Positions 8,736 to 17,693 of a stretch of DNA of 64,000 nucleotides are shown piece after piece. The position numbers and the translations under genes were made by a program. The stretch covers positions 62,001-126,000 of the forward strand of contig NZ_SHKW01000002.1 of the NCBI RefSeq assembly GCF_004217555.1, written 5' to 3'. The DNA is from Edaphobacter modestus (lineage in GTDB: Bacteria > Acidobacteriota > Terriglobia > Terriglobales > Acidobacteriaceae). Position 1 is the stretch's first letter. Every line of letters starts with the position of its first letter. The notes below the pieces were generated by a model that was not told the DNA's origin, ran no database searches, and saw nothing but the letters and a program-made list of their open reading frames with translations.

Positions 8736-8944
8736 GTCGATGGTCCTCCTGAACCTGTCTACAAGATCCTCCACACTAACCGTGAAGTTCAAGCGGCGGA
8801 CCATCTCAGTAACCCCGTTTTCAGGGAAACAACGATCAGCCTAACCTTGCCACTTTAAACGAAACAAACGAGGCCTTGAATCTGTCGAAAAGACTCCTGC
8901 AGACGCTCAAAGCCTTGTTTGGTTGGGGAGGACTGCCAGTCAGA

Positions 8945-10033
8945 CTAAGACGACCGCCTTGCTTCATCCGCTTCTATGGCCAGCTGCTGCAGCGTTCCAA
9001 AGAACTGCTTTGACTGCCCCATGAAAAGCCCGCTTCCTGTGAGACTCTTCACCGCAGCCACCGCACCAGCGTTTTGGTCGGTCAGTGGACGGATGACCGC
9101 ACACTTCGGCAGGTTGGGGTTGATGAATTCGCAAGGAATGGGGAAGATCAGGTTTGTCTGTAGCTGGGGATTAGGAGGATTGTTGAAGTTGGGGAAGGTG
9201 AGACCCTGATCGGTGATGGGGGGGCCTTGAACGGCGTTGCCGGCAAAGTCGACCCACTCGAGAAAGTGAGCGATCTCACTGCCACCAATACCCAGCGTGA
9301 TCTCGAGCACCTCGGCGCCTGAGGCTTTCTGGCTCATTGCAGCGTAGAGACTTGTGCCACCTTGCTCGATCGAGCCAAAGTGAAATGCAGCGATATCTGC
9401 GATGGCCTGAATATGTGTGGAGTTGTCGAAGTCGGCGTCCGTGACCGGGATGGCCGAGCGGTTGTTGATGTTAAGCGCCTGTGGGAAGGTCGCGCCGAAG
9501 TCCGGGTTGGTGGTGCTGCGATACCGCGTGTACCAGCTTGTGTCTACGGTGAGGTGCATGAGGTTGGTGAGACGGCCGATATTTTTAGCTCCGGTCGCCT
9601 TGCTTCCCTGCAACTGCCGGAAGGCATCCAGGTTCACCGGATCTGCTCCCTTGGATTCCAGGTAAGCATTCAGGAAGTCGGAATGACTTACTTCATCCAG
9701 CGTGTTGCTTGTGATGTACTGCATGCCGTCCCCATCCAGATTGGTGAAGGCAGTTTGATAGGCGTTCATCGCGCTACCGGTCACACCTCCCAGTTCGGCA
9801 TACTGCGTCCAGAGGTCGGCCTCGATCAGCTCCGCTGCGGCGAGAAACCGAAGAATCGCCGAATCGCCCCGGCTCAGATCCCGCCCTCTGTCATCCGAAT
9901 CCTGTCCGAAGGCTGGACGATTACTGCTCAACAATCCGACGCCCATAGCTGCAGCGCCACCAGCCACTAAACCACCCCTCATAAATGAGCGGCGGTTGAG
10001 CGGATCTCCCGTGATACGTGCTTGCTTTTCCAT
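8945..10033 (-). CDS. Tat-exported ferritin-like domain protein
   Basis: The 362-residue protein has a twin-arginine signal (NRRSFMRGG, residues about 13-21, then an alanine/glycine-rich hydrophobic core) and an AFG-type cleavage region near residue 43. The mature part is a ferritin-like four-helix domain: carboxylates in AAELIEADLWTQYAEL, LDEVSHSDFLNAYLE, FHFGSIEQG and IGGSEIAHFLEW are placed to bind a di-metal site. Such periplasmic proteins are common in soil bacteria and may store iron or serve in oxidation, but the reaction is not known. The gene is monocistronic, downstream of nothing on its strand. Confidence 0.82.
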   Translation of the reverse strand: MEKQARITGDPLNRRSFMRGGLVAGGAAAMGVGLLSSNRPAFGQDSDDRGRDLSRGDSAILRFLAAAELIEADLWTQYAELGGVTGSAMNAYQTAFTNLDGDGMQYITSNTLDEVSHSDFLNAYLESKGADPVNLDAFRQLQGSKATGAKNIGRLTNLMHLTVDTSWYTRYRSTTNPDFGATFPQALNINNRSAIPVTDADFDNSTHIQAIADIAAFHFGSIEQGGTSLYAAMSQKASGAEVLEITLGIGGSEIAHFLEWVDFAGNAVQGPPITDQGLTFPNFNNPPNPQLQTNLIFPIPCEFINPNLPKCAVIRPLTDQNAGAVAAVKSLTGSGLFMGQSKQFFGTLQQLAIEADEARRSS

Positions 10034-10399
10034 GTGTTTTCACCTTGACGAACCATGAGCTGGCTCGTTGGAAACACGTTAACGAGGGCTCTCGAGCTCG
10101 CTTGTCATGGAGTTGTTAGGTGTTTGTCTTGTTCTTGTTCTGCTGATTTGGTTGCTTCGCAACTGCGCTTTTTTCGGTAGTATCCGGTCCTATCTGTGGA
10201 CCTCCATACACTTCCGAAGCAAGCGGCAATCTCTGGCAGACTGCACATTCATGGTTCAGTAACCTGCGTTGGGGAAGACGAGTGGAACATACGGAACGGA
10301 ACGGTCTGCCGAACTGTCCGAAAAAAGTCCTCTTTGAGCAAGTTCACTCGGCCAGTGGGGTTCGGTGCCGACTTCCGGAGACTAATTCACTTTTCATGG
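10034..10399. other. Intergenic region, no gene supported
   Basis: The 366 bp between the ferritin-like gene and the secreted protein gene presumably contain the promoter of the ferritin-like gene. A forward frame of 82 codons (10196-10444) has no protein-like features and runs into the neighbouring gene, so it is not called. No repeat or hairpin stood out. Confidence 0.5.
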
Positions 10400-11284
10400 C
10401 TACGGCACCAGCTTCCAGGTGATTTCTCGAAGAATGGTCTTTGAAGCTTCTGGCCCGCGCTGCGTCAGTTCCCGGTCTGTGCATGTACGAGTTGTGAGCT
10501 CAACGGGGTTGTGCATCGCCGCGGAAAGTATGTGGCCATGGCGGGTGTCCACGAGAAGTCGAACGTCGAACGTTTCCTTGCCCATCTCTACAGTGAATCC
10601 GTCATCCTGCTTGGATACCTGTACGAAGTTGTTGGGCTTAGTCGACGTTGCCTCCTGCATCCACTTCGCAGGTACCTGAATATGAAGCGCCGGAGGAGGC
10701 ACGTGCTGTATCAGTAGTGTTTCCGTTTGTTGAACCGGGTCTACGGTCTCTACTTTGAGCGAGAAATCAACCACGTCTTGGCCGAGCAAGATACGTTGTC
10801 CGTCGGTCCAAGAATTGGGAGTAGTATGCGATACATACGCGGTCTGGGCCGGATGCACAAGCTTTGCCCGCATGGCCAGCAGGAGATCGCTATAGATGGT
10901 CAACGTATCCGTGATAGGTCCGATCAGGAGAGGTTGAACGTTAGCCAAGTTCGGCACCTTCAGATACGACACAGGGTCATCCAGAGAGACGGTCTGGCGC
11001 AGAGCAAGGCTTGCAGGAGTGAGAGTCTGCTGAGCGTTGGAGGTGAGGCCCGACCAGCCGGTTTCTTCGTAGAATCGACCGTTCGCATCGCGCTTCACCA
11101 CGTCGGTCGCGTGAATGGTGTACTGCCAGCCGTCGTTATTGCCTGTCATCAGGTAGTGCGAGACCGCCCCTTCTGCATATCGGCGTTGGAGGGTTCCTGC
11201 TTCTGTCGCGGCCTGCTGCGCGGCGATTGTAGGCGCTCCTGAAATCAAAATCACAGTGAAGACCAGAGGTATCCATCTCAGCAC
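10400..11284 (-). CDS. Secreted protein of unknown function
   Basis: The 294-residue protein opens with a clear signal peptide (MLRWIPLVFTVILISG, cleavage probably after APTIAA). The mature part has alternating hydrophobic strands and no membrane segments, with one cysteine close to the C-terminus, and reads like a beta-rich periplasmic protein. No domain was recognised. It lies upstream of no obvious partner: the left neighbour is the ferritin-like gene on the same strand 366 bp away, the right one an IS30 element. Confidence 0.75.
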   Translation of the reverse strand: MLRWIPLVFTVILISGAPTIAAQQAATEAGTLQRRYAEGAVSHYLMTGNNDGWQYTIHATDVVKRDANGRFYEETGWSGLTSNAQQTLTPASLALRQTVSLDDPVSYLKVPNLANVQPLLIGPITDTLTIYSDLLLAMRAKLVHPAQTAYVSHTTPNSWTDGQRILLGQDVVDFSLKVETVDPVQQTETLLIQHVPPPALHIQVPAKWMQEATSTKPNNFVQVSKQDDGFTVEMGKETFDVRLLVDTRHGHILSAAMHNPVELTTRTCTDRELTQRGPEASKTILREITWKLVP

Positions 11285-11350
11285 AGCGCCCTCCCAACTA
11301 AGCCACCACTTTACCAGCCAAGAGCGAAGTTTCCAGAAAGTCCTGCTGGC

Positions 11351-12520
11351 TCAGACGGTCGACGCAACACTTGCTTGCAGTCTAGCTGCAGGAGTTTGGA
11401 AACCCAAGGTCTTTCTGGGACGTTGATTCAAGCGCAGCGCGACCTGGTCGAGCTGCGCTTGCGAGATAGGGGCAAGGTTGGTTCCTCGGGGGAAGTATTG
11501 TCGCAATAATAGATTGGTGTTTTCATTGGTGCCGCGCTGCCAGGGACTCTGCGGATCGCAGAAGTACACTTTCACCTTGGTAGCCACTGTAAACTCCTTG
11601 TGCCTGGCCATCTCCAACCCGCGATCCCACGTCAGCGAACGCCGCAGGGTCGCCGGGAGTTTACGAACATGCCGGCTCAAGGCTTGAACGACCGCTTCAG
11701 TGTCTTTGCCCGGCACCTTGACCAGCATGGCAAAGCGTGAATGACGCTCCACTAAAGTCGCGATGTAACTGTTCTTTGCGCCGCTCAGCAGATCACCTTC
11801 CCAATGCCCAGGAACCGCTCGGTCTTCCACTTCCGCGGGCCTTTCACGGATCGAGACGGCATCGACGATCTGGCCGCGGGACTGTCCGCTGACCGTTGCA
11901 TGGAGCGAGCGGCGCATGCGCCGCTTGCTCCGCAAGTGCTCCATCAGCTCTTGTTTCAGCACGCCCCGCGCCTGGATGAACAGGCTTCGGTAAATGGTCT
12001 CGTGGGACACGCGCATGCTCTCGTCGTCAGGATACTGTGTCTTCAGCCATCCGGAAATCTGCTCCGGCGACCAGTCCAACACCAGCTTACTCGCAACCAT
12101 CTTCCGCAACTTGCGGTTGCTGGCCAGAAGACACCTCTTGGGTCGTAACCCCGACCCCCAGGCCTGGTTATCCGCATCGTGGGCGCGATAGGCGGCACGG
12201 CCGCCATGGCGCGTGACCTCCCGGCTCACTGTCGACGCCGCCCGACCGAGGCCGCTGGCTATCGTGCGGATCGATGAGCCGGAAGCCATTCCTCGCGAAA
12301 TGTCCTCTCGCTCAGCCAAGGTGAGCGCTATGCGAGAGCGCTGGCGAGCGGCTGGAGCAATCCCTCCGCGAGGCAACAACACACAGCGAATGCAGTTATG
12401 GGGCTTGCCGTAGGCACGCCCAATCTCATGCAACGACTCCCCCGCCTTCCATCGGCTCCAAACATCAGCCTTCTCCGCGGGAGATAGTCTCGACTGCTTT
12501 CCTTCACTCATAAACACCAT
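11351..12520 (-). CDS. IS30-family transposase
   Basis: The start at 12520 (MVFMSEGKQSRLS) was chosen by alignment with copy 2; the longer frame to 12634 leaves the element. The protein has the IS30 layout: N-terminal helix-turn-helix regions (EIGRAYGK, then RTIASGLGRAASTVSREV), and the DDE domain with the first Asp in PGHWEGDLLSGA, the second in LTWDRGLEMARH and the Glu in PWQRGTNENTN. It is intact at 389 residues. The stop codon at 11351-11353 lies 5 bp outside the terminal inverted repeat, so it is supplied by flanking DNA. Confidence 0.93.
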   Translation of the reverse strand: MVFMSEGKQSRLSPAEKADVWSRWKAGESLHEIGRAYGKPHNCIRCVLLPRGGIAPAARQRSRIALTLAEREDISRGMASGSSIRTIASGLGRAASTVSREVTRHGGRAAYRAHDADNQAWGSGLRPKRCLLASNRKLRKMVASKLVLDWSPEQISGWLKTQYPDDESMRVSHETIYRSLFIQARGVLKQELMEHLRSKRRMRRSLHATVSGQSRGQIVDAVSIRERPAEVEDRAVPGHWEGDLLSGAKNSYIATLVERHSRFAMLVKVPGKDTEAVVQALSRHVRKLPATLRRSLTWDRGLEMARHKEFTVATKVKVYFCDPQSPWQRGTNENTNLLLRQYFPRGTNLAPISQAQLDQVALRLNQRPRKTLGFQTPAARLQASVASTV

Positions 12521-12560
12521 CCTCAATAGAAGAACTTCTACTAGATGGTGTTGCAGCGAC
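11358..12560 (-). mobile_element. IS30-family element, copy 1 (1203 bp)
   Basis: Left end GTCGACGCAACAC (11358-11370) and right end GTGTTGCAGCGAC (12548-12560) are inverted repeats matching at 12 of 13 positions. The length equals that of copy 2 at 16056-17258. No matching target duplication flanks it (CG on the left, CT on the right), suggesting rearrangement after insertion. Its flank on the right abuts a stretch with no clear gene. Confidence 0.85.
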
Positions 12561-12822
12561 CTATCGAATGCACCCCGGTTTGCGGCAAGTTCATTAGCGT
12601 CTGAATCGACGGGACGCGAAGTTGCCGGCAACACCGTTTCCGGAAAGTAGCCAAAATCGCAAAGCAGAACCCGGCCGCCCGGGTGGTTACGTCAATTATT
12701 CTGAACGGTCTCCAGAGAGGCTTTGAGTGCCCATCCGAAGTCATTTGAACCTTATACGTCTGCGCCTTGTTCATCAGTCCATCAATGAAACTTTCAAGGC
12801 TCACTCTTCACCGCGATGAAGC
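12561..12822. other. Gap between IS30 copy 1 and glucanase
   Basis: No gene is convincing here. A minus-strand frame (12804 to 12541) begins MSLESFIDGLMNKAQTYKV and runs into the IS30 end; it could be the start of a gene cut by the insertion, but nothing else supports it. Confidence 0.3.
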
Positions 12823-15009
12823 TCACTTATCCGGAGAAATGTCCCTATCCGGCATGAGCCCAATCGATTGTTGCATCGGCCGAATCTCCGGGTTGGACAT
12901 AAAGGTGCGCCACACCAGCGCTGTGCGCCCATTCTCTATCATCACAGTCTGTGGCGCCTGGTTCAGTCCCATCGTGATTCCCGAATACCAGTTCTCCTGC
13001 TCGTTGAAAGCATCGCGAAAGCCGTAGATGTCCCAGAGCTGTGCGCCAAGGTCGCGGTACCAGTGCTTCAACGCCGCCATGGAGGCATTCGGCGTATATG
13101 CATACGCGCTGATTGCTCCCGTCGGCGCAATTGTGCCGTCGTCCGTGGCAAACGGCTTGTACTCGTGATACCTGTCGTTCGGCCCGTCTACCGCTGTCAG
13201 GCCCCAGCTATTCGCGCCATAACCTTTGAAGTGCCCTGGGTTCGCCACCGAGTATGCCTGGCTTACCAACGACTCGTTTTGGCTGTTGCGGAAGTAGTTG
13301 GTGTATTTATCGCGCATGCCGCGCGGATCGTATCCCAGATACGAATATTGTGTGAAGAACAACGGCCCGGGTGATCCCTCCACATATCCCTGTTCGAGCG
13401 GAATCCCGAAGTACGTCCGCTTGATCCCGTAGGGCCAACCCGTGCCCTCCCGCGCATATCCTGTCCAGTACAGGCTGGCCGGAACACCGTGCGTTGGGGA
13501 AGCGATCGCGAGCAAGTAAGTGATCATGACCTCGTTCCAGCCCTGAAGCCGATTCGCAATGTGATATGCGTAGTCCGGTGACCAATGCCAATAGAGCGCG
13601 TCCCGCTTCGGCGTCGCGCGAAACCAGTCCCACTCCACGCCGAGCCAAAGTGCCGTGATCCGGTCACGCAGTTCCCGCTCTTTTGGGTTCTCTCTATTGA
13701 AGTATTGCCGGGCTGTCAGCAGGCCTTCCATCAAAAACGAGGTCTCTACCAGGTCCGCACCATCGTCGTAAATTCCGAATACCGCGATCGTGTGTCCTGT
13801 CCTTCCGCTCAGGAAGTGCGGCCACGCCCCGTGGTATCGGTCTGCCCGCTCGAGAAATCGTGTGATCTGGAGCATGCGGTCAATGCCTTGCTCGCGCGTA
13901 ATAAAGCCGCGGTCGGCTGCGACCACCATCGCCATCACACCAAAGCCGCTCGCACCCAGCGCGATGACATCATCAGCTCCCGGCTGCGACTCGCGCGCCA
14001 TGCCTGATACCGGCTCTGCCGCCTCCCAGTAATAGCGAAAGCTCGCCTCCTCGACCATCGTCAGTAACTCGTCGTCCGTCATTGGCCGCGTTTTTGCCGT
14101 TGCCATGTACGTCATCGCCGACTCCGCCATCGCCGAGGTTCGTGCCGAGACCTTGTAGCTTGCCGTCGCATGCGGATCCCCGACATAGTCCGCGTATCGG
14201 TTCACGCCGTAACGCTGCACCCCGATCGCCTTATAGGCACCCCCGTTCAGGGAACGATAGATTACATACTGCGCAATTGTCGGGTCGTCCGCGCCCTCCC
14301 AGCGGAGATCCACGTGCCGCTCATAGCCGCGCGCCTCAAGGTTCGGTGGCGGTTTCGGCGCTTGTTCGAGCAGCTGACTGTTCTCGATCCGAATATCGTC
14401 CAGGTAAAGTTTGTGCAATCTCGCATCCGCCACACCCTGGGCCAGCACGATTGCACTCAGCCGGTTTGTCGCGAACGGTTTCAGCGAGGTGCTCGTGAAG
14501 CGTGCCAGTGGCACCCGCACGCGTGTCCAACGCTTCGCCTTCAGCTCCGTCGTAAACGCCCCCAGGGGCATCTGTGATGTGTGTCCACGGTCCAGGTCGA
14601 TCAGCGCGATCCGGGGCAGGTCAGCTGGCGCGATCGCTTCGTCGCTCCAAAGCCACAGGAACAGGCTGTCGCCTGCCCAGTTGATCTCCCGGTTGCGCCA
14701 GTGGTAGACGTTCAACTGTACGTCCCACCCACCGTTCGCCATTGATTTCCATTGCAGCTCGAGCGCATTCGGCCCGCTAACATACTCCGCCGTCTCCACC
14801 GGAAGCTTGCCGTCAACCAGCTTAAGCGTACTCGGTGCCGACACCTTCCCTCTGCTATACGGGTACGACCCTGAGGCCACGCTGTTTTCAAAGAACACCT
14901 CCTGCGAGAAATGTTGATCCGCCCGCCCGCACTGACCGCTCAACAGCAATCCAACAATCAGCGCGACCGCGGCTACCACGCGAAAGAACTGGTTCTTCTG
15001 CCATTCCAT
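12823..15009 (-). CDS. GH144-like glucoamylase/beta-glucanase, secreted
   Basis: Start at 15009 was chosen because AAGGAGA precedes that ATG at good spacing; 728 residues result. A signal peptide (hydrophobic stretch VVAAVALIVGLLLSG) is followed by a carbohydrate-binding-like beta domain (about 20-205), an FnIII-like segment (about 215-295) and a C-terminal (alpha/alpha)6-type catalytic domain (about 310-710) with FRYYWEAAEPVSGMARE, DDGADLVETSFLMEGLL, EGSPGPLFFTQYSY and EQENWYSGITMGL. These match the glucoamylase-domain family that includes GH144 endo-beta-1,2-glucanases. Likely extracellular or periplasmic glucan degradation; exact linkage specificity is inferred. Confidence 0.85.
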   Translation of the reverse strand: MEWQKNQFFRVVAAVALIVGLLLSGQCGRADQHFSQEVFFENSVASGSYPYSRGKVSAPSTLKLVDGKLPVETAEYVSGPNALELQWKSMANGGWDVQLNVYHWRNREINWAGDSLFLWLWSDEAIAPADLPRIALIDLDRGHTSQMPLGAFTTELKAKRWTRVRVPLARFTSTSLKPFATNRLSAIVLAQGVADARLHKLYLDDIRIENSQLLEQAPKPPPNLEARGYERHVDLRWEGADDPTIAQYVIYRSLNGGAYKAIGVQRYGVNRYADYVGDPHATASYKVSARTSAMAESAMTYMATAKTRPMTDDELLTMVEEASFRYYWEAAEPVSGMARESQPGADDVIALGASGFGVMAMVVAADRGFITREQGIDRMLQITRFLERADRYHGAWPHFLSGRTGHTIAVFGIYDDGADLVETSFLMEGLLTARQYFNRENPKERELRDRITALWLGVEWDWFRATPKRDALYWHWSPDYAYHIANRLQGWNEVMITYLLAIASPTHGVPASLYWTGYAREGTGWPYGIKRTYFGIPLEQGYVEGSPGPLFFTQYSYLGYDPRGMRDKYTNYFRNSQNESLVSQAYSVANPGHFKGYGANSWGLTAVDGPNDRYHEYKPFATDDGTIAPTGAISAYAYTPNASMAALKHWYRDLGAQLWDIYGFRDAFNEQENWYSGITMGLNQAPQTVMIENGRTALVWRTFMSNPEIRPMQQSIGLMPDRDISPDK

Positions 15010-15212
15010 TAAATCTTCTCCTTTGCACAACACTCCAACTGGAGGGTTGCGAAGCAATAGGCAACCACGGCGCGCTATTGGGCGACTGCGAATCGGGCTG
15101 GAGCGCGAGACGCGAGAACGAGCGGCCCATCGGCCCCCATAATATCGCTGTTCTCAGAAGAGAGAAAAGGGACCTGAGTTCTATTGCTGTCGCGGAACTT
15201 ACCGATAACCCC

Positions 15213-15238
15213 GGCGGTCTCGACCGGTTGAGACCGCC
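15213..15238. repeat. REP-like palindrome, unoccupied IS30 target type
   Basis: GGCGGTCTC at 15213-15221 and GAGACCGCC at 15230-15238 form a 9-bp stem around ACCGGT-like centre. It is followed by CCGTTTTCAGGGAACAACGG. The same palindrome, split by IS30 copy 2, is found at 16041-16055 and 17259-17273, also followed by a TTTTGGGAAACTACGG sequence. It lies in the 450-bp gap upstream of the glucanase, where nothing else was seen. Confidence 0.65.
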
Positions 15239-15456
15239 CCGTTTTCAGGGAACAACGGCTTGAACCGCATCCGCAAACTTCCGAGAAGCGGACTTGTTAA
15301 GACTGATCGTTGTGAGACTTTTTCTTGACATCCCTTTTTATAGAACTCGATTGGTTGCCGGGTGAGTGTTCAAATCTCATCCGCGCCGAAGGCGTGCGCG
15401 GGAGATCCGAACTTGGTCAAAATCCCGTTTTGCGGGAGGTTGGGCGATACCGGCTT

Positions 15457-15966
15457 TCATTTGCTGGTCTTGCTCAACGAGTCAAGAATCTTCAATGCCG
15501 ATTGGAGATGTTCAGGATTCCCTACGTACGCAATTGTGAAGCCGTCTAACGATCGGCAGTAGTAGTCGCTCTGTCCAGCCCCGAGCTGAGATTCAGCACA
15601 TAAGACCCGGCCATCAAGGAAAAATCGTCCGTCGGTCTTTTGAAGTCCATGTTCCGCGAAGATGCGAGAACGCTCCTGAAGCCATGTCTTATCGTCCTCA
15701 CTGGACATCTGACCTGTCTGTCTACCAAAGATCACGCTCGAGAATTTGTCTTTGAAGGCGGGACGGAGCGTCGAGAAAGTTTCTGCTTTCACGGTGTCTC
15801 CCCGGTTCGCCACGACCACCCATGGAAAGCCGACGTGGAGTACATGAGCGTGAAAGAGGATTCTACTCGGGTGTGAAGCTCTCCAAGCTAGAACCACAAT
15901 CGGTTTCCAGAGGAGACTGATGCCGACCGCGAGTACCGAAATTGCAATCCATTTGCTGCGCCCCAT
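15457..15966 (-). CDS. Membrane-anchored protein of unknown function
   Basis: The 169-residue product has a single N-terminal hydrophobic segment (about residues 6-30) that may be a signal anchor, followed by a soluble domain with four or more aromatic-rich beta segments and two cysteines close together (LCAES, YCRSL). No family was recognised. The start at 15966 leaves a short basic head (MGRSKW) typical of an inner-membrane or exported protein. It is isolated between the REP palindrome and IS30 copy 2. Confidence 0.6.
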   Translation of the reverse strand: MGRSKWIAISVLAVGISLLWKPIVVLAWRASHPSRILFHAHVLHVGFPWVVVANRGDTVKAETFSTLRPAFKDKFSSVIFGRQTGQMSSEDDKTWLQERSRIFAEHGLQKTDGRFFLDGRVLCAESQLGAGQSDYYCRSLDGFTIAYVGNPEHLQSALKILDSLSKTSK

Positions 15967-16048
15967 CGAGCCCTCGGGCCTCAGGATATCAGCGAATAAT
16001 ATGGTGGGATAACGCTGCTTTAGGTGGTTCCTGAAAAGTCAGGCGGGC

Positions 16049-17218
16049 TCAACCGGTCGATGCAACACTGGCTTGCAGTTTACTCGCCGGGGTTTGAAAG
16101 CCCAAGGTCTCTCGTGGGCGTTGATTGAGGCGCAGGGCTACCTTGTTGAGATCGGCTTGCGAGTAGACGGACAAGTCTGTCCTCTTAGGGAAGTACTGTC
16201 TCAGCAGGCCGTTGGTATTTTCATTGGTGCCGCGCTGCCAGGGACTCTGTGGATCACAGAAGTAGACCTTTACATCCGTGTCCACCGTGAAGCTCTTGTG
16301 TTTGGCCATCTCGTGTCCCCGGTCCCAGGTCAACGAGCGCCGCAGGGTCGCGGGGAGTCTAAGCACGTGCTTGCTCAGCGCGGCGACGACCGTCGTTGTG
16401 TCTTTGCTGGGCACTTTGATGAGCATGACGAAACGCGAATGACGTTCCACCAGGGTTGCGATATGACTGTTTTTGCTGCCTGCGAGCAGGTCGCCCTCCC
16501 AATGACCGGGAACAGCGCGGTCTTCAACCTCCGCAGGTCTTTCGCTAATAGAGATGGCATCAACGATCTGACCTCGAGACTGTCCCGCAGCGCGAGAGTG
16601 TCGTGAGCGACGTATAAGCCGCTTTGACCTGAGGTGCTGAACCAGCTCTTTTTTCAGCACTCCGCGGGCCTGGATGAATAAGCTGCGGTAGATGGTTTCG
16701 TGGGACACACGCATGCTCTCGTTCCTGGGATAGCTCACTTTCAACCATGCCGAAATCTGTTCCGGCGACCAGTCCAGGATCAGTTTACTGGCCACGATCG
16801 TCCGCAGCTTCTGGTCGATGGCAAGAAGGCACACCTTGGGTCGCAGAGCCGACTCCCAGGCCTGACGATCTGCTTCGCTGGCTCGATAGAGTGGCCGCCC
16901 GCCGTGACGCGACACCTCCCGGCTCACCGTCGAGGCAGTCCGCTGCAGCCCTCTGGCTATCTCCCGAATCGACGAACCGGAAGCAATGCCTCGTGAGATG
17001 TCTTCCCGCTCGGCCACCGTGAGCGTTCGCAGCGAGCGCCGACGAGCGGCCGGAACTATCCCGCCGCGCTGCGACAACAAGAACTGAATGGAGCCATGGT
17101 CCTTGCCGAAGACGCGCCCAATCTCATGCAACGACTCACCAGCCTTCCAACGGCGCCACATCTTGATCCGCTGCTCCGTGGAAAGCCTGTCCCGTTTTCC
17201 TTGTGCCATAAACACCAC
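16049..17218 (-). CDS. IS30-family transposase
   Basis: Intact 389-residue transposase closely related to the one at 11351-12520. The DDE residues lie in PGHWEGDLLAGS, LTWDRGHEMAKH and PWQRGTNENTN; the helix-turn-helix is REIARGLQRTASTVSREV. The terminal codons TCG-ACC-GGT-TGA cross the element end at 16056, so the last residue and the stop TGA (16049-16051) come from the target palindrome and not from the element. Confidence 0.94.
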   Translation of the reverse strand: MVFMAQGKRDRLSTEQRIKMWRRWKAGESLHEIGRVFGKDHGSIQFLLSQRGGIVPAARRRSLRTLTVAEREDISRGIASGSSIREIARGLQRTASTVSREVSRHGGRPLYRASEADRQAWESALRPKVCLLAIDQKLRTIVASKLILDWSPEQISAWLKVSYPRNESMRVSHETIYRSLFIQARGVLKKELVQHLRSKRLIRRSRHSRAAGQSRGQIVDAISISERPAEVEDRAVPGHWEGDLLAGSKNSHIATLVERHSRFVMLIKVPSKDTTTVVAALSKHVLRLPATLRRSLTWDRGHEMAKHKSFTVDTDVKVYFCDPQSPWQRGTNENTNGLLRQYFPKRTDLSVYSQADLNKVALRLNQRPRETLGFQTPASKLQASVASTG

Positions 17219-17258
17219 CTTTAGAAAATGAATTCATATCAGATGGTGTTGCACCGAC
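16056..17258 (-). mobile_element. IS30-family element, copy 2, inside REP palindrome
   Basis: Inverted ends GTCGATGCAACAC (16056-16068) and GTGTTGCACCGAC (17246-17258). The flanks read CTCAACCG on the left (16048-16055) and CGGTTGAG on the right (17259-17266): with a 2-bp duplication of CG the empty site is CTCAACCGGTTGAG, a perfect palindrome. IS30 relatives are known to prefer palindromic targets with 2- to 3-bp duplications, so the boundaries are well supported. Confidence 0.92.
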
Positions 17259-17276
17259 CGGTTGAGACCGCCCACA

Positions 17277-17464
17277 TTTTGGGAAACTACGGCTTATCGC
17301 TTCCCAAGCGCTTTCAGGGAACTGCTGGTTCAGCTTCCCTTCAGCAACTCTTCCAAGATATTCAAACCGAGTTTCGGTTCCCCAATGCATTCGACTCTCA
17401 CTCTGTTTGTTTGTGACATAGCTTATGGAGCGATTCAGAGGAACTCACAAACCGTCCTTTTTGA
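17277..17464. repeat. 188-bp dispersed repeat copy B
   Basis: The sequence from TTTTGGGAAACTACGG to AAACCGTCCTTTTTGA is found again, nearly identical, at 59488-59679. It includes the TTTGTTTGTGAC box and the AAACCGTC box shared with copies at 1563-1680 and 34433-34515. Its left part adjoins the REP palindrome in which IS30 copy 2 sits. No coding frame is supported inside. The downstream gene fragment opens exactly at its right edge. Confidence 0.75.
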
Positions 17465-17611
17465 TACCAAGTGACAGATCAGGATTCAGATGCCGAGGTT
17501 ATTCCTTCATGGGACAACGTCCCCACCCGCCAGATCGCCGGCGAGTGGATCAAATCCGCCGAGGCAGCGAAGTGGCAGAAGAAACTGCAGCACGAACCGG
17601 CAATCGCCTGA
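17465..17611 (+). pseudogene. Gene fragment, 3' end of unidentified gene
   Basis: A frame opens immediately after the repeat at 17464 (an in-frame TGA lies at 17462) and ends at TGA 17609-17611, about 48 codons. The peptide has protein-like composition (PSWDNVPTRQIAGEWIKSAE, then alanine/lysine-rich helix) but no ribosome site. It looks like the tail of a gene whose front was removed by the repeat. The family was not recognised. Confidence 0.4.
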
Positions 17612-17631
17612 ACGCCGCGTCTTCAAACAAA

Positions 17632-17657
17632 GCGGTCACCAGAACACCGGTGACCGC
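17632..17657. terminator. Hairpin between convergent genes
   Basis: GCGGTCACC (17632-17640) pairs exactly with GGTGACCGC (17649-17657) across an 8-base loop. It sits between the gene fragment ending at 17611 and the convergent SDR gene ending at 17694, the right place for a two-way terminator, although neither side has a long T run. Confidence 0.5.
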
Positions 17658-17693
17658 AAACCCTATCACGCCGCCGTCGCCTCTGCCCGCGCC

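Larger units (their letters stand above)
7432..8821 (-). mobile_element. IS110-family element, copy 2 (1390 bp, decayed)
   Basis: Same length and organisation as the element at 2050-3439, with many substitutions. Its right flank continues as TCAGGGAAACAACG, which resembles the REP-like unit at 15238-15256, so it may have inserted in or beside such a repeat; some IS110 relatives are known to target REP sequences. The transposase gene is frameshifted, so this copy could move only if helped by another IS110 protein. Confidence 0.85.

Noticed and set aside
10196..10444. Forward 82-codon frame
   Set aside because: No ribosome site or motif and it runs into the opposite gene.
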